Shown: piece by piece, positions 39,151 to 51,129 of the stretch | Position numbering within the stretch: position 1 is the first letter of the stretch | How the letters are laid out: the number at the start of each line of letters is the position of its first letter | Origin: Xestospongia bergquistia | Lineage: Eukaryota > Porifera > Demospongiae > Haplosclerida > Petrosiidae | Length of the DNA stretch: 64,000 bases | Assembly: GCA_963965975.1 (NCBI GenBank) | Contig: OZ014412.1 | Coordinates: forward strand, 2,420,501 to 2,484,500 | Direction of reading: 5' to 3' | Notes under the pieces: model-generated | Seen by the model: the letters and a program-made list of their open reading frames with translations, nothing else | Databases searched by the model: none | Told to the model about the DNA's origin: nothing | Translations under genes and position numbers: made by a program

Positions 39151-40836
39151 ATGGCTGAAAGAGCAGACATGACAATTGTTTTTGGAGAAGAAAAAGGTGA
39201 AGAGACAACAGACAAGAGCTTAAAACAAATCAAACAGGAAGTCAAGAATGTCATTACAAGTTGCTATGCCGATTTATCTTCGGCAGTGTCCGGTTGTCTA
39301 CCTGATTTTGCCAAGGAAATGTTACAGGCACAACTAATAACTCATTGTGTTATGAGAAGTGAACACTTTGATAAAATCATGCAAGACTATACAGCTTGTT
39401 TAGATCTCATTGGTAGTTATACAGACTTGGTGGAAAAGTGTTCAAATCTTCTTGGTGTGCTTCGAAGCTCAAGTCTAGGTGGCCCAACTAAACTAGCTGC
39501 TAATGTTTTACAAGAGAAATGGAATGAGGTTATGAAAAGAAAGTTTGGCCTATATTTTATTCCACAACCTCGTGAAAAGAGAATCAATTCTTCACCAATA
39601 GTACCATCTTGTCCACCACCTACAAAGTCATCTTATAGTAAATTTTCTAAAACGTATCCTTCAAACATGAATACAATACAAGATGAACCTAGTACTGACA
39701 ATAGTCAATCTAATGAACCAGACAACATCACTGAAGAAAGTACTGTTACAGATCTTCCGTCTTCTCATAACGTAACAATGATCACAACCAGATCTAATTC
39801 CTTAGTATCTGAAGGTTTTGTATCTGGAGTAGAGAATAGGAAGTCATTACCATCATTTAATAAGCCTGCTGAACAAGATTCTGGTATATCACCTACAATG
39901 TGCGTGTCACAAACACCAGAAACTCTACACTCAATGTATGCGTCTGCTTCTGCTGAAGAGTCCCCTAATCACCCTGAGACAACAGACAGCAATGGCAGTA
40001 ATGATAACTCTGGTAACACTAATAGTACTGACAAATCTACTAACCACACAACTAAGACAACAGATGATGTTAAATCTCCCAGCCATCTCTCGTTAAATGG
40101 GTTAAATATCTCTGACAAGAAAACAGATAATGACGTAGAAACTCCATCTGACTATCTTTGTTTTGGTACTGAGGAGTCAGGTAATAATCCACACCCACAT
40201 GTTCCCACTCCAGACAACAATAAAGAGGACACCTCCTTTGATAATGCACAACACTCAGTTAGCCAAAATGATGGAACAGAAGAAGTAACAACAGTGCCCA
40301 AATCAACTCAAGATGTTGATGTGATATCACAAACACAATCAAGGAAACCTGATGATGATGAGCTACAACCACATCTACCAGTTGAAGAGAGTCAACCTAT
40401 TGCTCCACAAAATGAAATACAATGTAGTGATCATCATCAAGGAACAATGACGTCACAAAATCAACAATGTAAAAGACGCCGTAGTCGCCATCGTTATCGT
40501 AGACACTCGAGTTCAGCCCAAAAAAAAGCAGATAGATACTCTTTTGGTATGTTTGTAAGAGAAATTAAACAAACATTGATCAACAATGCTCCCTCCTTGT
40601 CAAATAAAATTGCATATATTGTTAGTCTTATTGTAGTTAGTATATTAGTAACTCCTTTGTTATTTATATTGAACTTACAATGGTATTGGTTTGGTCCATT
40701 CTTGTTTTTTATTGGCTTATCATTAACTTTGTATGTAAACAAGAATCCAATTTATATACAAGAACCTCGTAATCGATATATTGTTTGGTTCTTGTGTGTT
40801 GTTATGTTGTTTTTAATATTTAAATGTATGAGTTGA
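39151..40836 (+). CDS. Class A CARD-like membrane-anchored adaptor, gene A1
   Basis: Single exon, 561 residues, ATG start. Residues ~25-145 form a helical domain with pattern LPDFAKEMLQAQLIT, FDKIMQDYTACLDLI, CSNLLGVLRSS, then GGP and a Trp helix (LQEKWNEV). This looks like a CARD or another DEATH-fold member; the assignment is by eye. A ~330-residue linker is rich in Ser, Thr, Pro, Glu and Asn. It contains phrases shared with paralogues such as SGVENRKSL and EQDSGISPT. A basic patch (KRRRSRHRYRRH) precedes three hydrophobic segments at ~486-510, ~514-533 and ~543-561. I infer a membrane-anchored signalling scaffold with a cytosolic N-terminus. Function is not established. Confidence 0.75.
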   Translation: MAERADMTIVFGEEKGEETTDKSLKQIKQEVKNVITSCYADLSSAVSGCLPDFAKEMLQAQLITHCVMRSEHFDKIMQDYTACLDLIGSYTDLVEKCSNLLGVLRSSSLGGPTKLAANVLQEKWNEVMKRKFGLYFIPQPREKRINSSPIVPSCPPPTKSSYSKFSKTYPSNMNTIQDEPSTDNSQSNEPDNITEESTVTDLPSSHNVTMITTRSNSLVSEGFVSGVENRKSLPSFNKPAEQDSGISPTMCVSQTPETLHSMYASASAEESPNHPETTDSNGSNDNSGNTNSTDKSTNHTTKTTDDVKSPSHLSLNGLNISDKKTDNDVETPSDYLCFGTEESGNNPHPHVPTPDNNKEDTSFDNAQHSVSQNDGTEEVTTVPKSTQDVDVISQTQSRKPDDDELQPHLPVEESQPIAPQNEIQCSDHHQGTMTSQNQQCKRRRSRHRYRRHSSSAQKKADRYSFGMFVREIKQTLINNAPSLSNKIAYIVSLIVVSILVTPLLFILNLQWYWFGPFLFFIGLSLTLYVNKNPIYIQEPRNRYIVWFLCVVMLFLIFKCMS

Positions 40837-41385
40837 GATTGTATATTCGTTTTTTTGGAATGTTAATTAATGTGATTCATTAATTGGAGTTTTATTTATT
40901 AAAATATTTTATTATTAAATCATACCAAATAGTTTGGTACTAAATAAACCTGAAAGATATAATCGACAAATGTAATTATGTTGTCATTGTTATCAAAGAT
41001 TATTGTAAAATAAAGTAATAAATTCAAATATAATACATAGTTCATTTGTACATATAGCATTTTATTGAACAGTCCAATTATAAGGGAAGTAATGAAATAA
41101 AGGAACACCTATATACTTGTCTCAAACCTCTTTATAATTTTGTCTAAAATTCCAAATCAAAGTAAAATATTAGATAAATCATATTAAAATATTCCAAGAA
41201 CTTTTTAATTGATTATTAATATTATATTTCTACATAATTATACAATCTATTAATTAAATAAAATAGTACTGTTTACTGTGTTTATCACCCTATAGTTTTA
41301 TTATATTTATGCATGATATATTTTGCATTGTATTATTCACTGTCTGTTAAAATGTTAATTTGTGGAGCATTGGAGTATTTACTGC
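40837..41385. other. AT-rich intergenic DNA
   Basis: No supported gene. Several AT-rich stretches could hold poly-A signals for A1 (ATTAAA, AATAAA). Confidence 0.6.
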
Positions 41386-41585
41386 ACACACATTTCTATC
41401 TCGTCTTACAGATAATCCTGTTTCTAGCTCTTTATCTCTCAAGAAAATCTTTTCTTCTCTATCCAAAGGACTTGCTTATAAGACTATAAGTACAGCTACT
41501 GTTATAATACAAAAGTAATAAATATAATAAGACACAATTTCTAATATTTGAGATTGTAGTAACAGTAGCTTCCTCTCTATTAGGT
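41386..41585 (-). pseudogene. Decayed PSMD9 5' fragment, copy 1
   Basis: Retains sequence of PSMD9 exon 2 and its donor (TCTTACAGATAATCCTGTTT) and the start of exon 1 (CTAATATTTGAGATTGTAGT), in the same order as 16393-16590. It has many substitutions and no usable frame. Confidence 0.8.
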
Positions 41586-41758
41586 GATTGTCTGTCTCCA
41601 TAGTGGAAGCGGTTTATCATAATTAGTCTCGAGCCAACCGACGTTCTGAAGGGAACACCCGAAATCGATATCAGGGGTTAAATTTTTTGGTCTTCGAGTG
41701 TTTGTGATAGTAATATATTTTGTTGCTGAATGAAGACTGCAAAAGAGAGCAGATTATT

Positions 41759-44591
41759 ATGAGGCCTTTTCACGCTAAGAGTCATGCTCAAAACGCATAC
41801 GTACAGTATCTTCCACAACAACGTCGTACTATGAGTCAGTCAGGATATCGGCCAGTTTTCCATCATCCAACAGTAATGCCAAGACGTTCCCATCATATTA
41901 ACCGGGTATTTCGACAATGCCCACGCTTGCAACAAGTGGTCTTTGAAACGGTTGTACATGGTCACTCCAATAAAACATTAGGAACAATATATTCACAACA
42001 AGTAAACCAAACAAGACCTGACCCGACAACATCTTTATCTCATCAATTGAGTACTCCTTTTGTTCCTCAAGATAATCCTTATGAAATGACTGATTACTCA
42101 TATGATGATGTTCAACAATCCACTCCAGATCCTGATAGGAATAGTACGTGGGGACTAGAAGACTATACCTCCACTGGTCATATGGCAGGAAGTGATATTG
42201 TCGTTCCTTCTGGTGATGGTTACTGTCCGTGGTTAACAGATCCATCAGTAAGGGCAGGTGGTTACTCTGTAATTCATTCTAACCATTACGTGCCTCGAAC
42301 TGATGGATATTCTGATATGGTCCCTGGATCTAATGTATATAAACATTCCTATTTATTTCATCAACGGTCCGGACAAACCAGACCACAATCAAATTCTGTT
42401 TATCGTGGTGAAGTAGGAAATGTTGCTCACCAAGAAACTGGTAAGTTTATTGATGCTTAAGTTATAAGAACACAATATAATGTAATTTGAAGATAATTTT
42501 ATATATAATTTCTAACTTTTGTTTAGAAGATTGGCATTATTATCAATTGTTGTTGCTCTCAATGAAACCAACAGCCTTACTTGCTATATAAAAAACAACA
42601 CACTAAAGAAACACAAACAAGCATGTACTGTTTACAAAAACTAAATTGACGAATTATGTGGCATGTAAACAACATCACTAAAGGTAGATGACATCATAAT
42701 GAATCCAATATTAAGATATGTGCAAGTGACAATCACTAGCTGTCCTCCAATGTTATACTATAACATCATCACTTATAATATTCTTGAGATGATTTTTACA
42801 ATGATGACTTTTATTATTATTGTTGTAGAGTATGTGACAGGTACCAGTCAGCAGGAGATAACAGTAACAGATCAATTCTACTCTAAACAAATGAAGGATT
42901 TTCTTGATCTACGTAAGTTACAGTGATAATCTGACAATATAAATTCCATCTCAACTTTATTTTTAGTTGACAAACCTACCAAACATGATGTTTTAATACT
43001 ATTAGTTTCTATTGATGCATCATGGCGAGATATTGGTAATGGTCTTGGTTTATGTTTTAATTATCTTGAAGGTTTGGAACAATCCCCCATGTGTAACAAA
43101 ACAAAACTTGATCATGTACTCCAGAGATGGATAGATAAAGATAGTCTTGTCACTTGGAAGATGATCATAGATGTTGTTAGAGGACCACTCATTCAAAACA
43201 ATACTTTAGCTAAGAAGATATTCCAGTATTTGAAACAAGAATTCTCCAAGCAACAGAAAGCTACTGGTATAAGTAGTAATCATTGATAAAATGTTTGATA
43301 TTCTCATAGACCTAGAGACAAAGGAGCTCACAAGGCATGAAGAGACAGATTTTCTTGATAGAAATGCTCAGCAAGAAGCTGGTAAGATTAATATTTGACA
43401 TGGACAAGGATATTTGTAATACTGATACTTAAATGCTATATGCATTTAAAAATCTATTTTATTTAAGTCCATTAATTAAAAGTTGCCATTTTACTTTGCG
43501 TTAGAAGGTGATGATAACAAGATTGATGAAAAGAATAGTGAGTTATTAGATTCCTTAATACCAGTATAATATCTTTTATCAATTTATTATAGTACAAACA
43601 CAACCTTATATTTGCATCTTGTGTTTTTATTCTTTAGTTGAAACAGAACTTTGTGATAAATACAATGAAAGTGATGATGATAAAGCAAAGAATATTCAAC
43701 ATCTCTTGTTGCAAGAGTTAGATCGTTTTAATGATAGTCTATGTCGTACACTCGATCAATCCTTGCCTAAATTTGCTATCTTAATGTTAGAACAAAACTT
43801 CATTTCTGATTATGTTCATGACAACAATCAAACATTTGATGCCATCATGTACGAGTTAAAGGTTGGACTAGAATGGTTGGATATTGACGAGCTACGTGAA
43901 TATTGTACATCTTTTTTGTCTGTTCTTCATAATGTTGGTGGCCCTTCTTCAAAAGCTGCTCACCATCTAAAACTGAAATGGAATAAAGCAATATCCAATA
44001 AATACAATATGACCTTTCTTCCAGATCAAAGATCACAATCTGAGCCATGTATTAAACCTAGTCCCTCTTGCGTAATAAACCAATCACAATCAGATGGACA
44101 ATTTCCAAGATGTACTAGGACACACACAACACTACAGGCATTGAGTAAGTACCAGATAATTTTAATACATCACAATATTTTATTAATATTCAAAAAGAAC
44201 AACTTAAAGAAGAAAAAACTAACTTTCATTTGGCAGATAGTTCCCACGAAACAGGTAAGTTGGATTTCTGCCAAATTATTAACATTACTGTGAAATAGAA
44301 TTGTATAAAAAAGACTTAAAAATATTGTTTATTTTATTAGATGATCTGAATGATCGAATTAATGTCTACCCTACATCTCATCACAGTTGTAATTCATCTT
44401 CACTAAATACAACAAGAGGAGGACTATATCATAGAGGACATAGTAGTGGGACAAATTTATTATCCTTGACAATTCCTGAAGAGACAACAAATGATGATTT
44501 TTCTACTGTAAATACAAGAGATGAGATAGTTACAAATACATTGACTTTACCTGTCACATTGTCACCAAAATTTGAACACCTTCAAAATTAA
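41759..44591 (+). CDS. Cluster gene D1: Tyr-rich N-terminus, Death-like domain, CARD-like domain (eight exons)
   Basis: Exons: 41759-42440, 42829-42912, 42967-43266, 43310-43381, 43505-43537, 43638-44144, 44237-44254, 44341-44591. All junctions are phase 1 and the sum is in frame, 648 residues. Exon 1 encodes a ~227-residue Tyr/Pro/Ser-rich region. Exons 2-3 encode a Death-like domain (ASWRDIGNGLGL, LDHVLQRWIDKD, TWKMIIDVV, AKKIFQYLK). Exon 6 encodes the cluster's CARD-like domain, class B type (SLPKFAILMLEQNFI, FDAIMYELKVGLEWL, VGGPSSKAAHHLKLKWN). The last exon has GGLYHRGH and then stops, without the membrane segment seen at the equivalent place in 55900-56694. I infer a soluble multi-DEATH adaptor. 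Confidence 0.65.
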
Positions 44592-44699
44592 ATTTATAAG
44601 TTATACCACTAGAAATGACATAATAACATTATACATATTATATATATATCTTTTTCACTTTGTATGTTCTACAATGAGATCATAATGTCATTCATTAAG

Positions 44700-44810
44700 A
44701 TCATCTAGTGAGTGGAGAAATAAGTGGAGACAAGATTTAACAAACATTTCAATCTTCTCTTACACTTTTCTATTAATAAATATGGGTGTGTCAGAAAAGA
44801 TGCATAGTGT
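44700..44810 (-). pseudogene. Decayed PSMD9 5' fragment, copy 2
   Basis: AGTGGAGACAAGATTTAACA followed by CATTTCAATCTTCTCTTACA corresponds to the PSMD9 intron 2/exon 2 border at 16360-16407. The rest is deleted except a GGGTGTGTC promoter trace. Confidence 0.7.
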
Positions 44811-45415
44811 TGCATAGCCAGTCCCTCCCTCAAATGAAAAGTTTCATTTAAGGGAGTAACAGGCTATTTGAGACTAATAGCTATAGATGTTGAGAGAAAA
44901 TCTCCTTATGCAATCATTTAATAATAATTAGTTATTAGTTAAATTTATTTTTGTCAAGACTAATATTCTTATAATTATATTTTCTGTTACAATTGTTAAT
45001 TTTGTAATTTGGTCTTGTGATATATGATGTCAGTGCTCCTAATAGTTAGATAATTTTATTTAAATTGATCATGTGTTTCTTATTAAGTCATTTTCTAGAT
45101 ATTTCTAGTATTGCATCATATTTTTGTATAAATAGTTGGTATTTTGTTGGTAATGATAAGTCTATTTTAAACTCTATTTCAATTTCTACCTTGTCTGTAC
45201 ATTACAGTCTCAACTAATCTTCAAACTCTTATACTTGGTCCACTACAATAGATCAAAGAAACCCTACTTGTATATCTGTGGTTAGTTATCATCTACTTAA
45301 ACAGGTAGTTCCCCAAGCTATTATCACTTCTCCTGTTTCCTTGTTTTTATCCTTTTAGACTGCTTTTATTGTCGTTTTATTTTGTTTTTGTTTCATATTT
45401 CACAAACTATGGATA

Positions 45416-48254
45416 ATGGCAGAAAGACCAGATACACCAAGTGTCCTAGAAGAAGGTGAAAAGACAAGAGATGAAGACTTGAAACAAATCAAACAAGAAG
45501 TCAAGAATATTATCACAAGTTGCTATGCTACTTTATCTTCAACAGTGTCTGGTTGTCTACCTGATTTTGCCAAAGAAATGTTACAGGCAAAACTAATAAC
45601 TCATTATGTTATGAGAAGTGAACAATTTGGTAACATCATGCAAGACTATACAGCTGGTATAGAATGTATTTGTAGCTATACAGACTTGGTGAATTATTGT
45701 TTGAAATTGCTTGGTGTGCTTCGAAGTTTAGGTGGTCCAGTTGAACTAGTTGCTAACGTTTTACAAGAGAAATGGAATGAGGTTATGAAAAGAAAGTTTG
45801 GCCTATGTTTTATTCCACAACCTCGTGAAAGGAGAATCAATTCTTCACCAGTAGTACCATCTTGTCCACCACCAACAAAGCTATCTTACAGTGAATTCTC
45901 TAAAGCTTGTCCTTCGAAGATGGATACAATACAAGATGAACCTAGTGTTCACTGTAAAAATTGATTAGTTAATTTAACCAATACATGGTTATGTGGGTTG
46001 CATATGTAAAAAGTAACCTTAATACTACTTTGATTACTAATGTACTATGAAATTATTGGTTATGTAGCTACATAAACAGTAGGACATTAGTAATGAAAAC
46101 AGTATTATGCTTACTTTTCTAGCAAAAATATATTTGTAATTGCAACCTGTATAACCAAATAATGGTTAAATCAACCAATCATTTTTTACAGTGTTCGTCA
46201 GGAAATTGGTAGGTTTATTGATGCTGAGAGTACAATATAACTAGTTGCTAATGTTTTACAAGAGAAATGGAATGAGGTTATGAAAAGAAAGTTTGGCTAT
46301 ATGTAATTTAACAAAGATGGCTTCATAATTTCTAACTCGTGTTTAGAAGATTGCTGTTATTAACACTTGTTGTTGCTCTCAATAAAACCAACAGGCTTAC
46401 TTGAAATATAACAAACAACATACTTAAAAACACAAACAAGCATGTAGTGTTTAAAGAAACTAAGTTGATAAATTACGTGATGTGTAAACAACATCACTAA
46501 AGATAGATGACATCACAACCCAATATTAAGATATATAACAATCATTAGCTGTCCTTCCTATGTTATACTGTAGCATCACACAATTATCTTAAGACGATTT
46601 TTACAATGATGACTTTTATTAATATTGTTGTAGAGTATGTGAGAGGTACCAGTCAGAAGGAGATAACAGTAACAGATGACTTCTACTCTAAAGAAATGAA
46701 GGATTTTCTTGATCTACGTAAGTTACACTGATAATCTGACAATATAATAAATTCCATCTCTATTTTATTTTTAGTTGACAAACCTACTAAACATGATGTT
46801 TTAATACAACTAGCTCCTATATATGTATCATGGCGTAGTATTGGCAATGGTCTTAGAGTGAGTGATAATGATCTTAACAGTTTGGCTCAGTCCAATAAGT
46901 TTGATCAAGACAAACTTGATCATGTGCTCCAGAGATGGATAGATAAAGACAATGATGTCACTTGGAAGATGATCATAGATGTTGTTAGAGGACCACTCAT
47001 TCAAAACAATGCTTTAGCTAAGAAGATATTCCAGTATTTGAAACAAGAATTCTCCAAGCAACAGAAAGCTACCAGTAAGTATATATATCAGTAATCATTG
47101 ATACAATGTTTGATATTCACATAGACCTAGAGACAAAGGAGCTCACGACACATGACGAGACAGATTTTCTTGATATAAATGTTCAGCAAGAAGCTGGTAA
47201 GATTAACAAACCAGACAACATCACTGAAGAAAGTATTGTTCAAGATCCTTCATCTTCTCGTAATGTAACAATGACCAGATCCAGTTCTTCAGTATCTGAT
47301 GGTTTTGTATCTGGAGTAGAGAATAGGAAATCATTACTATTATTTGATAAACCTGCTGAACAAGATTCTGGTATAGCACCTACAACATGTGAGTCCCAAA
47401 CACCAGAAACTGTATGTTCAATGTATGTGTCTGGTCCTGCTGAAGAGTCCCCTAATCACCTTGAGACAGAAGAGAACAACAACAGCAAGAATAATGACTC
47501 TGGTTATCTTGCTGTTAGTATGGCAGAATCCACAAGTCATACAGCTAGTACACTAGATAATTCTCATTGTCATCTCTCATTCGGTACAGAAGACAAGACA
47601 GCTGATCATGACCCGGAGACTCCATGTGGTGACTATCTCTGTAATGTTACTGAAGAGTCTGGTAATAGTCCAGTCCACTCCAACAGTCAAGAGATCACTT
47701 TATCCAGTCATGAAACTGAGGATTCCACTAACTCAAATAGTCAAGTGGAAGTCAATATAACAACAATTACCACTCCTTCTCATATTGTCGAAGTACCTCA
47801 TACAGTCTCTCAGTCTCCAACACAGCCTGCTGACCACAAACCTTTTGGTAATACTAATGAGAGATCTATAGAACCGCCATTTCCTGTTGAAGAGAGCACC
47901 CAACAACATCAGACAACTCCAGAGACTCTTTGTCCTGAGTATAATTCACCAAGTCATGTACCTCCTCAGAAACCAAACAGCACTTCTCAAGATAAGTCTG
48001 AACAGCCTCAACAAGATAAACATCAAGTGACTTCATCAACTGTAAGAGATATAGTACAGTCATGGGTTAATAATATATTCAATACTCCATTATTGCATAA
48101 ATCAGCTATAACAATGTTTGATGTTACAGTACTCTGTATACTAAGTATACCATTACAAGGATTGTTATATGGAAGTTGGTGTGTGTTTGGTCATTGTATG
48201 TGTTTTGTTATTTTATTGATATTATTACTTATTTATATTATACATCGACAATGA
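45416..48254 (+). CDS. Class A gene A2 with inserted Death-like cassette (CARD-like, Death-like, linker, membrane hairpin)
   Basis: Proposed exons: 45416-45944, 46634-46717, 46775-47074, 47125-48254, 680 residues, phase-consistent. The first exon is the A-type CARD-like domain (LPDFAKEMLQAKLIT, LQEKWNEV). If unspliced it stops at 45964 after 182 residues. The donor used here (CCTA|GTGTTC) is weak, so two separate products are possible. Exons 2-3 carry the Death-like domain (VSWRSIGNGLRV, LDHVLQRWIDKD). The last exon reads straight from the cassette into the class A linker (KPDNITEES), where gene D1 has a donor (GTAAG). The C-terminus has two hydrophobic segments (LTVLC-type and FVILLILLLIYII). 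Confidence 0.55.
46243..46302 (+). pseudogene. 60-bp piece of class A CARD-like coding sequence inside an A2 intron
   Basis: CTAGTTGCTAATGTTTTACA and the following ~40 bases match the LQEKWNEVMKRKFG codons of class A genes (for example 45746-45805). They interrupt sequence otherwise colinear with 42450-42480. Confidence 0.8.
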
Positions 48255-48384
48255 TATTGTTAATATATGATTTTTTGTGTGGATTTTATGTTATTTTTTA
48301 AGTTGTATAGCAGTGCTCTTTCTATGTCATCTTGTTAGTTTTTCTCAGCTTCTTTAAAAACTTATTAATAAATCATTATTGTGT

Positions 48385-48870
48385 AGGTATGGCCATGCTT
48401 AGAAGAGTTAAAAGGATGGCTGAAAGGGGAATTTTAATGTTAGAACACGAATTTATTACCAACAATGTTCACTAGAAAAGTTAAAAGTTTGACACCATTA
48501 TGCACGACTTCAAGGCCAGACTGAATTGGTCGAACCTTTATGAGCTTTGTGATCACTGTATAAAATTCTTGTCTATACTCACTGAAGTATGTGGACATGC
48601 TGTAAAGACTGCTGAATGACTGAAGAAAAATTGAAACACGAAGATATATAAAAAACATACTATAACGTTTCTTCCAACTCCACTACAAGAAAAATCACAA
48701 TCAGAACCTAGTTTTAAAAATAATGTTGGGACAAATTTATTATCATTGACAATTCCTGAAGAGACAACAAATGATGATTTTTCTACTGTGAATACAAGAA
48801 ATGAGATAGTAACAAATACATTGACCTTACCTTACTATTGTCACTAAAACTTGAACACCTTCAAAATTAA
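48385..48870 (+). pseudogene. Class B pseudogene fused to a D-type last exon
   Basis: It starts like gene B1 (ATGCTTAGAAGAGTTAAAAG), skips the first helix region, then follows the CARD-like domain with stops (CACTAGAAAAG, GAATGACTG). It jumps from AGTTTTAAAAATAATG into the GACAATTCCTGAAGAGACAA exon seen at 44460. It ends near the same ACCTTCAAAATTAAA as gene D1. Confidence 0.85.
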
Positions 48871-48982
48871 ATTATAAATTATACCACTAGTAAAGGAAAT
48901 GATGTAATAACATTATACATATTAGATATATATCCTTTTCTCTTTGTATGTTCTACAATGAGCATATCATTTATTGTGAAAA

Positions 48983-49215
48983 CCTAGTGGGTGGAGACAA
49001 TGTTGAATAGACATTTCAATCTTCTTACAGTTTTTCTAGCTCTTCATCTCTTGGAACACATTCTATTAATAAAGGGGCTGCCATTCATACTTACATTAGT
49101 ATTCTATAAGTACAATAACATTTATGACATTACAGTAATAATATCAGTTCAAATATTTGAGATTGTAATAAGAATTTAGTTTCTATGTTATCAACTAGCA
49201 TTCATAATAAACGTG
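48983..49215 (-). pseudogene. Decayed PSMD9 5' fragment, copy 3
   Basis: The longest copy: intron 2 border, exon 2 remnant, CTTACATTAGTATTCTATAA, exon 1 remnant (AATATTTGAGATTGTAATAA) and the GTGGGTGTG upstream element, colinear with 16360-16660. It has many small deletions. Confidence 0.85.
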
Positions 49216-49371
49216 GGTGTGTTCAGAAGAGAGCCAAATAGTTCACACATGAGTAGTTTCCTTATATCATCTACCAAACAGGTAGATCCCCAAGCTATTA
49301 TCATTCCTCCTATTTCCTTATTTCTTCCTTCTTTAGACTGCTTTTATTGCATTCTTCAAAAGCTATAGATA

Positions 49372-51003
49372 ATGGCAGTAAGACCAGATACACCAAGTGT
49401 CCTAGAAGAAGGTGAAAAGACAAATGATGTGGACTTGAAACAAATCAAACAGGCAGTCAAGAATGTTATCACAAGTTGTTATGCTACTTTATCTTCAACA
49501 GTGTCTGGCTGTCTACCTGATTTTGCTATGGAAATGTTACAGGCACAACTAATAACTCTTTTCGTTATGAGAAGTGGGCAGTTTGGTAACATTATGCAAG
49601 ACTATACAGCTGGTATAGAATGTATTTGTAGCTATACAGACTTGGTGAATTATTGTTTGAAATTGCTTGGTGTGCTTCGAAGTTTAGGTGGTCCAGTTGA
49701 ACTAGTTGCTAATGTTTTACAAGAGAAATGGAATGAGGTTATGAAAAGAAAGTTTGGCCTATGTTTTATTCCACAACCTCGTGAAAAGAGAATCAATTCT
49801 TCACCAGTAGTACCATCTTGTCCACCACCAACAAAGCTATCTTACAGTGAATACTCTAAAACTTGTCCTATGAAGATGGATACAATACAAGATGAACCTA
49901 GTACTGACAATAGTCAATCTAACAATCCAATATCAGACAACACCAATAAAAGTACTGTTCTAGATCCTCCATCTTCTCATAATCTAACAATAACAAGATC
50001 TAGTCCCTCAGTATCTGATGGTTTTGTGTCTGGAGTAGAAAATAGGAAATCATTACTATCATTTGATAAACCTGCTGAACAAGATTCTGGTATATCACCT
50101 ACAACATGTGTGTCTCAAACACCAGAAACTCTACACTCAATGTATGTGTCTGCTCCTGCTGAAGAGTCCCCTAATCACCCTGAAACAACAGACAGCAATG
50201 GCAGGAATGATGACTCTGGTTATCTTACTGTTAGTATGACAGAATCTATATGTCATACAGCTAGTACACCAGATAGTTCTCACAACCATTTCTCATTTGA
50301 TGCAGAAGAGTCGTTTTTAGAGAAAACAGTTGATCCTGTCCCAGAGACCCCATCTGGTGACTATCTCTGTATTGTTACTGAAGAATCTGTTGATAATCCA
50401 GTCCACTCCAACACAGATGACATCAATAAAGAGAATATTTCATCTAGTCATGAAACTGAGAATTCTACTAACTCAAATAGTCAAGTAGAAGTCAGTATAC
50501 CAACAAATACCACTCCTTCTCATATTGTCGAAGTACCTCATAATGTCTCTCAGTCTCTAACACAACCTGCTGACCACAAACCTTTTGGTAATACTAATGA
50601 GAGATCTATAGAACCGCCATTTCCTGTTGAAGAGAGCACCCAACAACATCAGACAACTCTAGAGACTCTTTGTCCTGAGTATAATTCACCAAGTCATGTA
50701 CCTCCTCAGAAACCAAACACTACTCCTCAAGATAAGTCTGAAGGACATCAACAAGATGGATCAGATGAACATCCAGTGACTTCATTAGCTGTAAGAGATA
50801 TAGTACAGTCATGGGTTAATAATATATTCAATACTCCATTATTGCATAAATCAGCTATAACAATGTTTGATCTTACAGTACTCTGTATACTAAGTATACC
50901 ATTACAAGGATTGATATATGGAAGTTGGTATGTATTTGGTCATTGTATATACTTTGTTATTTTATTGATATTATTACTTATTTATATTATACATCAACAA
51001 TGA
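49372..51003 (+). CDS. Class A CARD-like membrane-anchored adaptor, gene A3
   Basis: Single exon, 543 residues. The N-terminal CARD-like domain (LPDFAMEMLQAQLIT, YTAGIECICSYTDLV, LRSLGGPVELVANVLQEKW) is nearly the same as in A2. The linker keeps the phrases SGVENRKSLLSFDKPAEQDS and PSGDYLCIVTEES. The C-terminus has two hydrophobic segments separated by a short YGSW turn (ITMFDLTVLCILSIPLQGLI; YFVILLILLLIYII) and ends HQQ, suggesting a membrane hairpin with a cytosolic N-terminus. The ~100 bases before the ATG match those of A2, including a TTTAG|ACTGC acceptor-like site, so an untranslated first exon is likely. Confidence 0.75.
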   Translation: MAVRPDTPSVLEEGEKTNDVDLKQIKQAVKNVITSCYATLSSTVSGCLPDFAMEMLQAQLITLFVMRSGQFGNIMQDYTAGIECICSYTDLVNYCLKLLGVLRSLGGPVELVANVLQEKWNEVMKRKFGLCFIPQPREKRINSSPVVPSCPPPTKLSYSEYSKTCPMKMDTIQDEPSTDNSQSNNPISDNTNKSTVLDPPSSHNLTITRSSPSVSDGFVSGVENRKSLLSFDKPAEQDSGISPTTCVSQTPETLHSMYVSAPAEESPNHPETTDSNGRNDDSGYLTVSMTESICHTASTPDSSHNHFSFDAEESFLEKTVDPVPETPSGDYLCIVTEESVDNPVHSNTDDINKENISSSHETENSTNSNSQVEVSIPTNTTPSHIVEVPHNVSQSLTQPADHKPFGNTNERSIEPPFPVEESTQQHQTTLETLCPEYNSPSHVPPQKPNTTPQDKSEGHQQDGSDEHPVTSLAVRDIVQSWVNNIFNTPLLHKSAITMFDLTVLCILSIPLQGLIYGSWYVFGHCIYFVILLILLLIYIIHQQ

Positions 51004-51129
51004 TATTGTTAATGTATGATTATTTGTGTATACTATTAATTTTAAGTTGTATGGTTGTGCTACCCTTCTATGTCATCTTACTCAGCTTCTTTAATAACTT
51101 ATTAATAAACCATTTGTGTGGGTGTGGCT

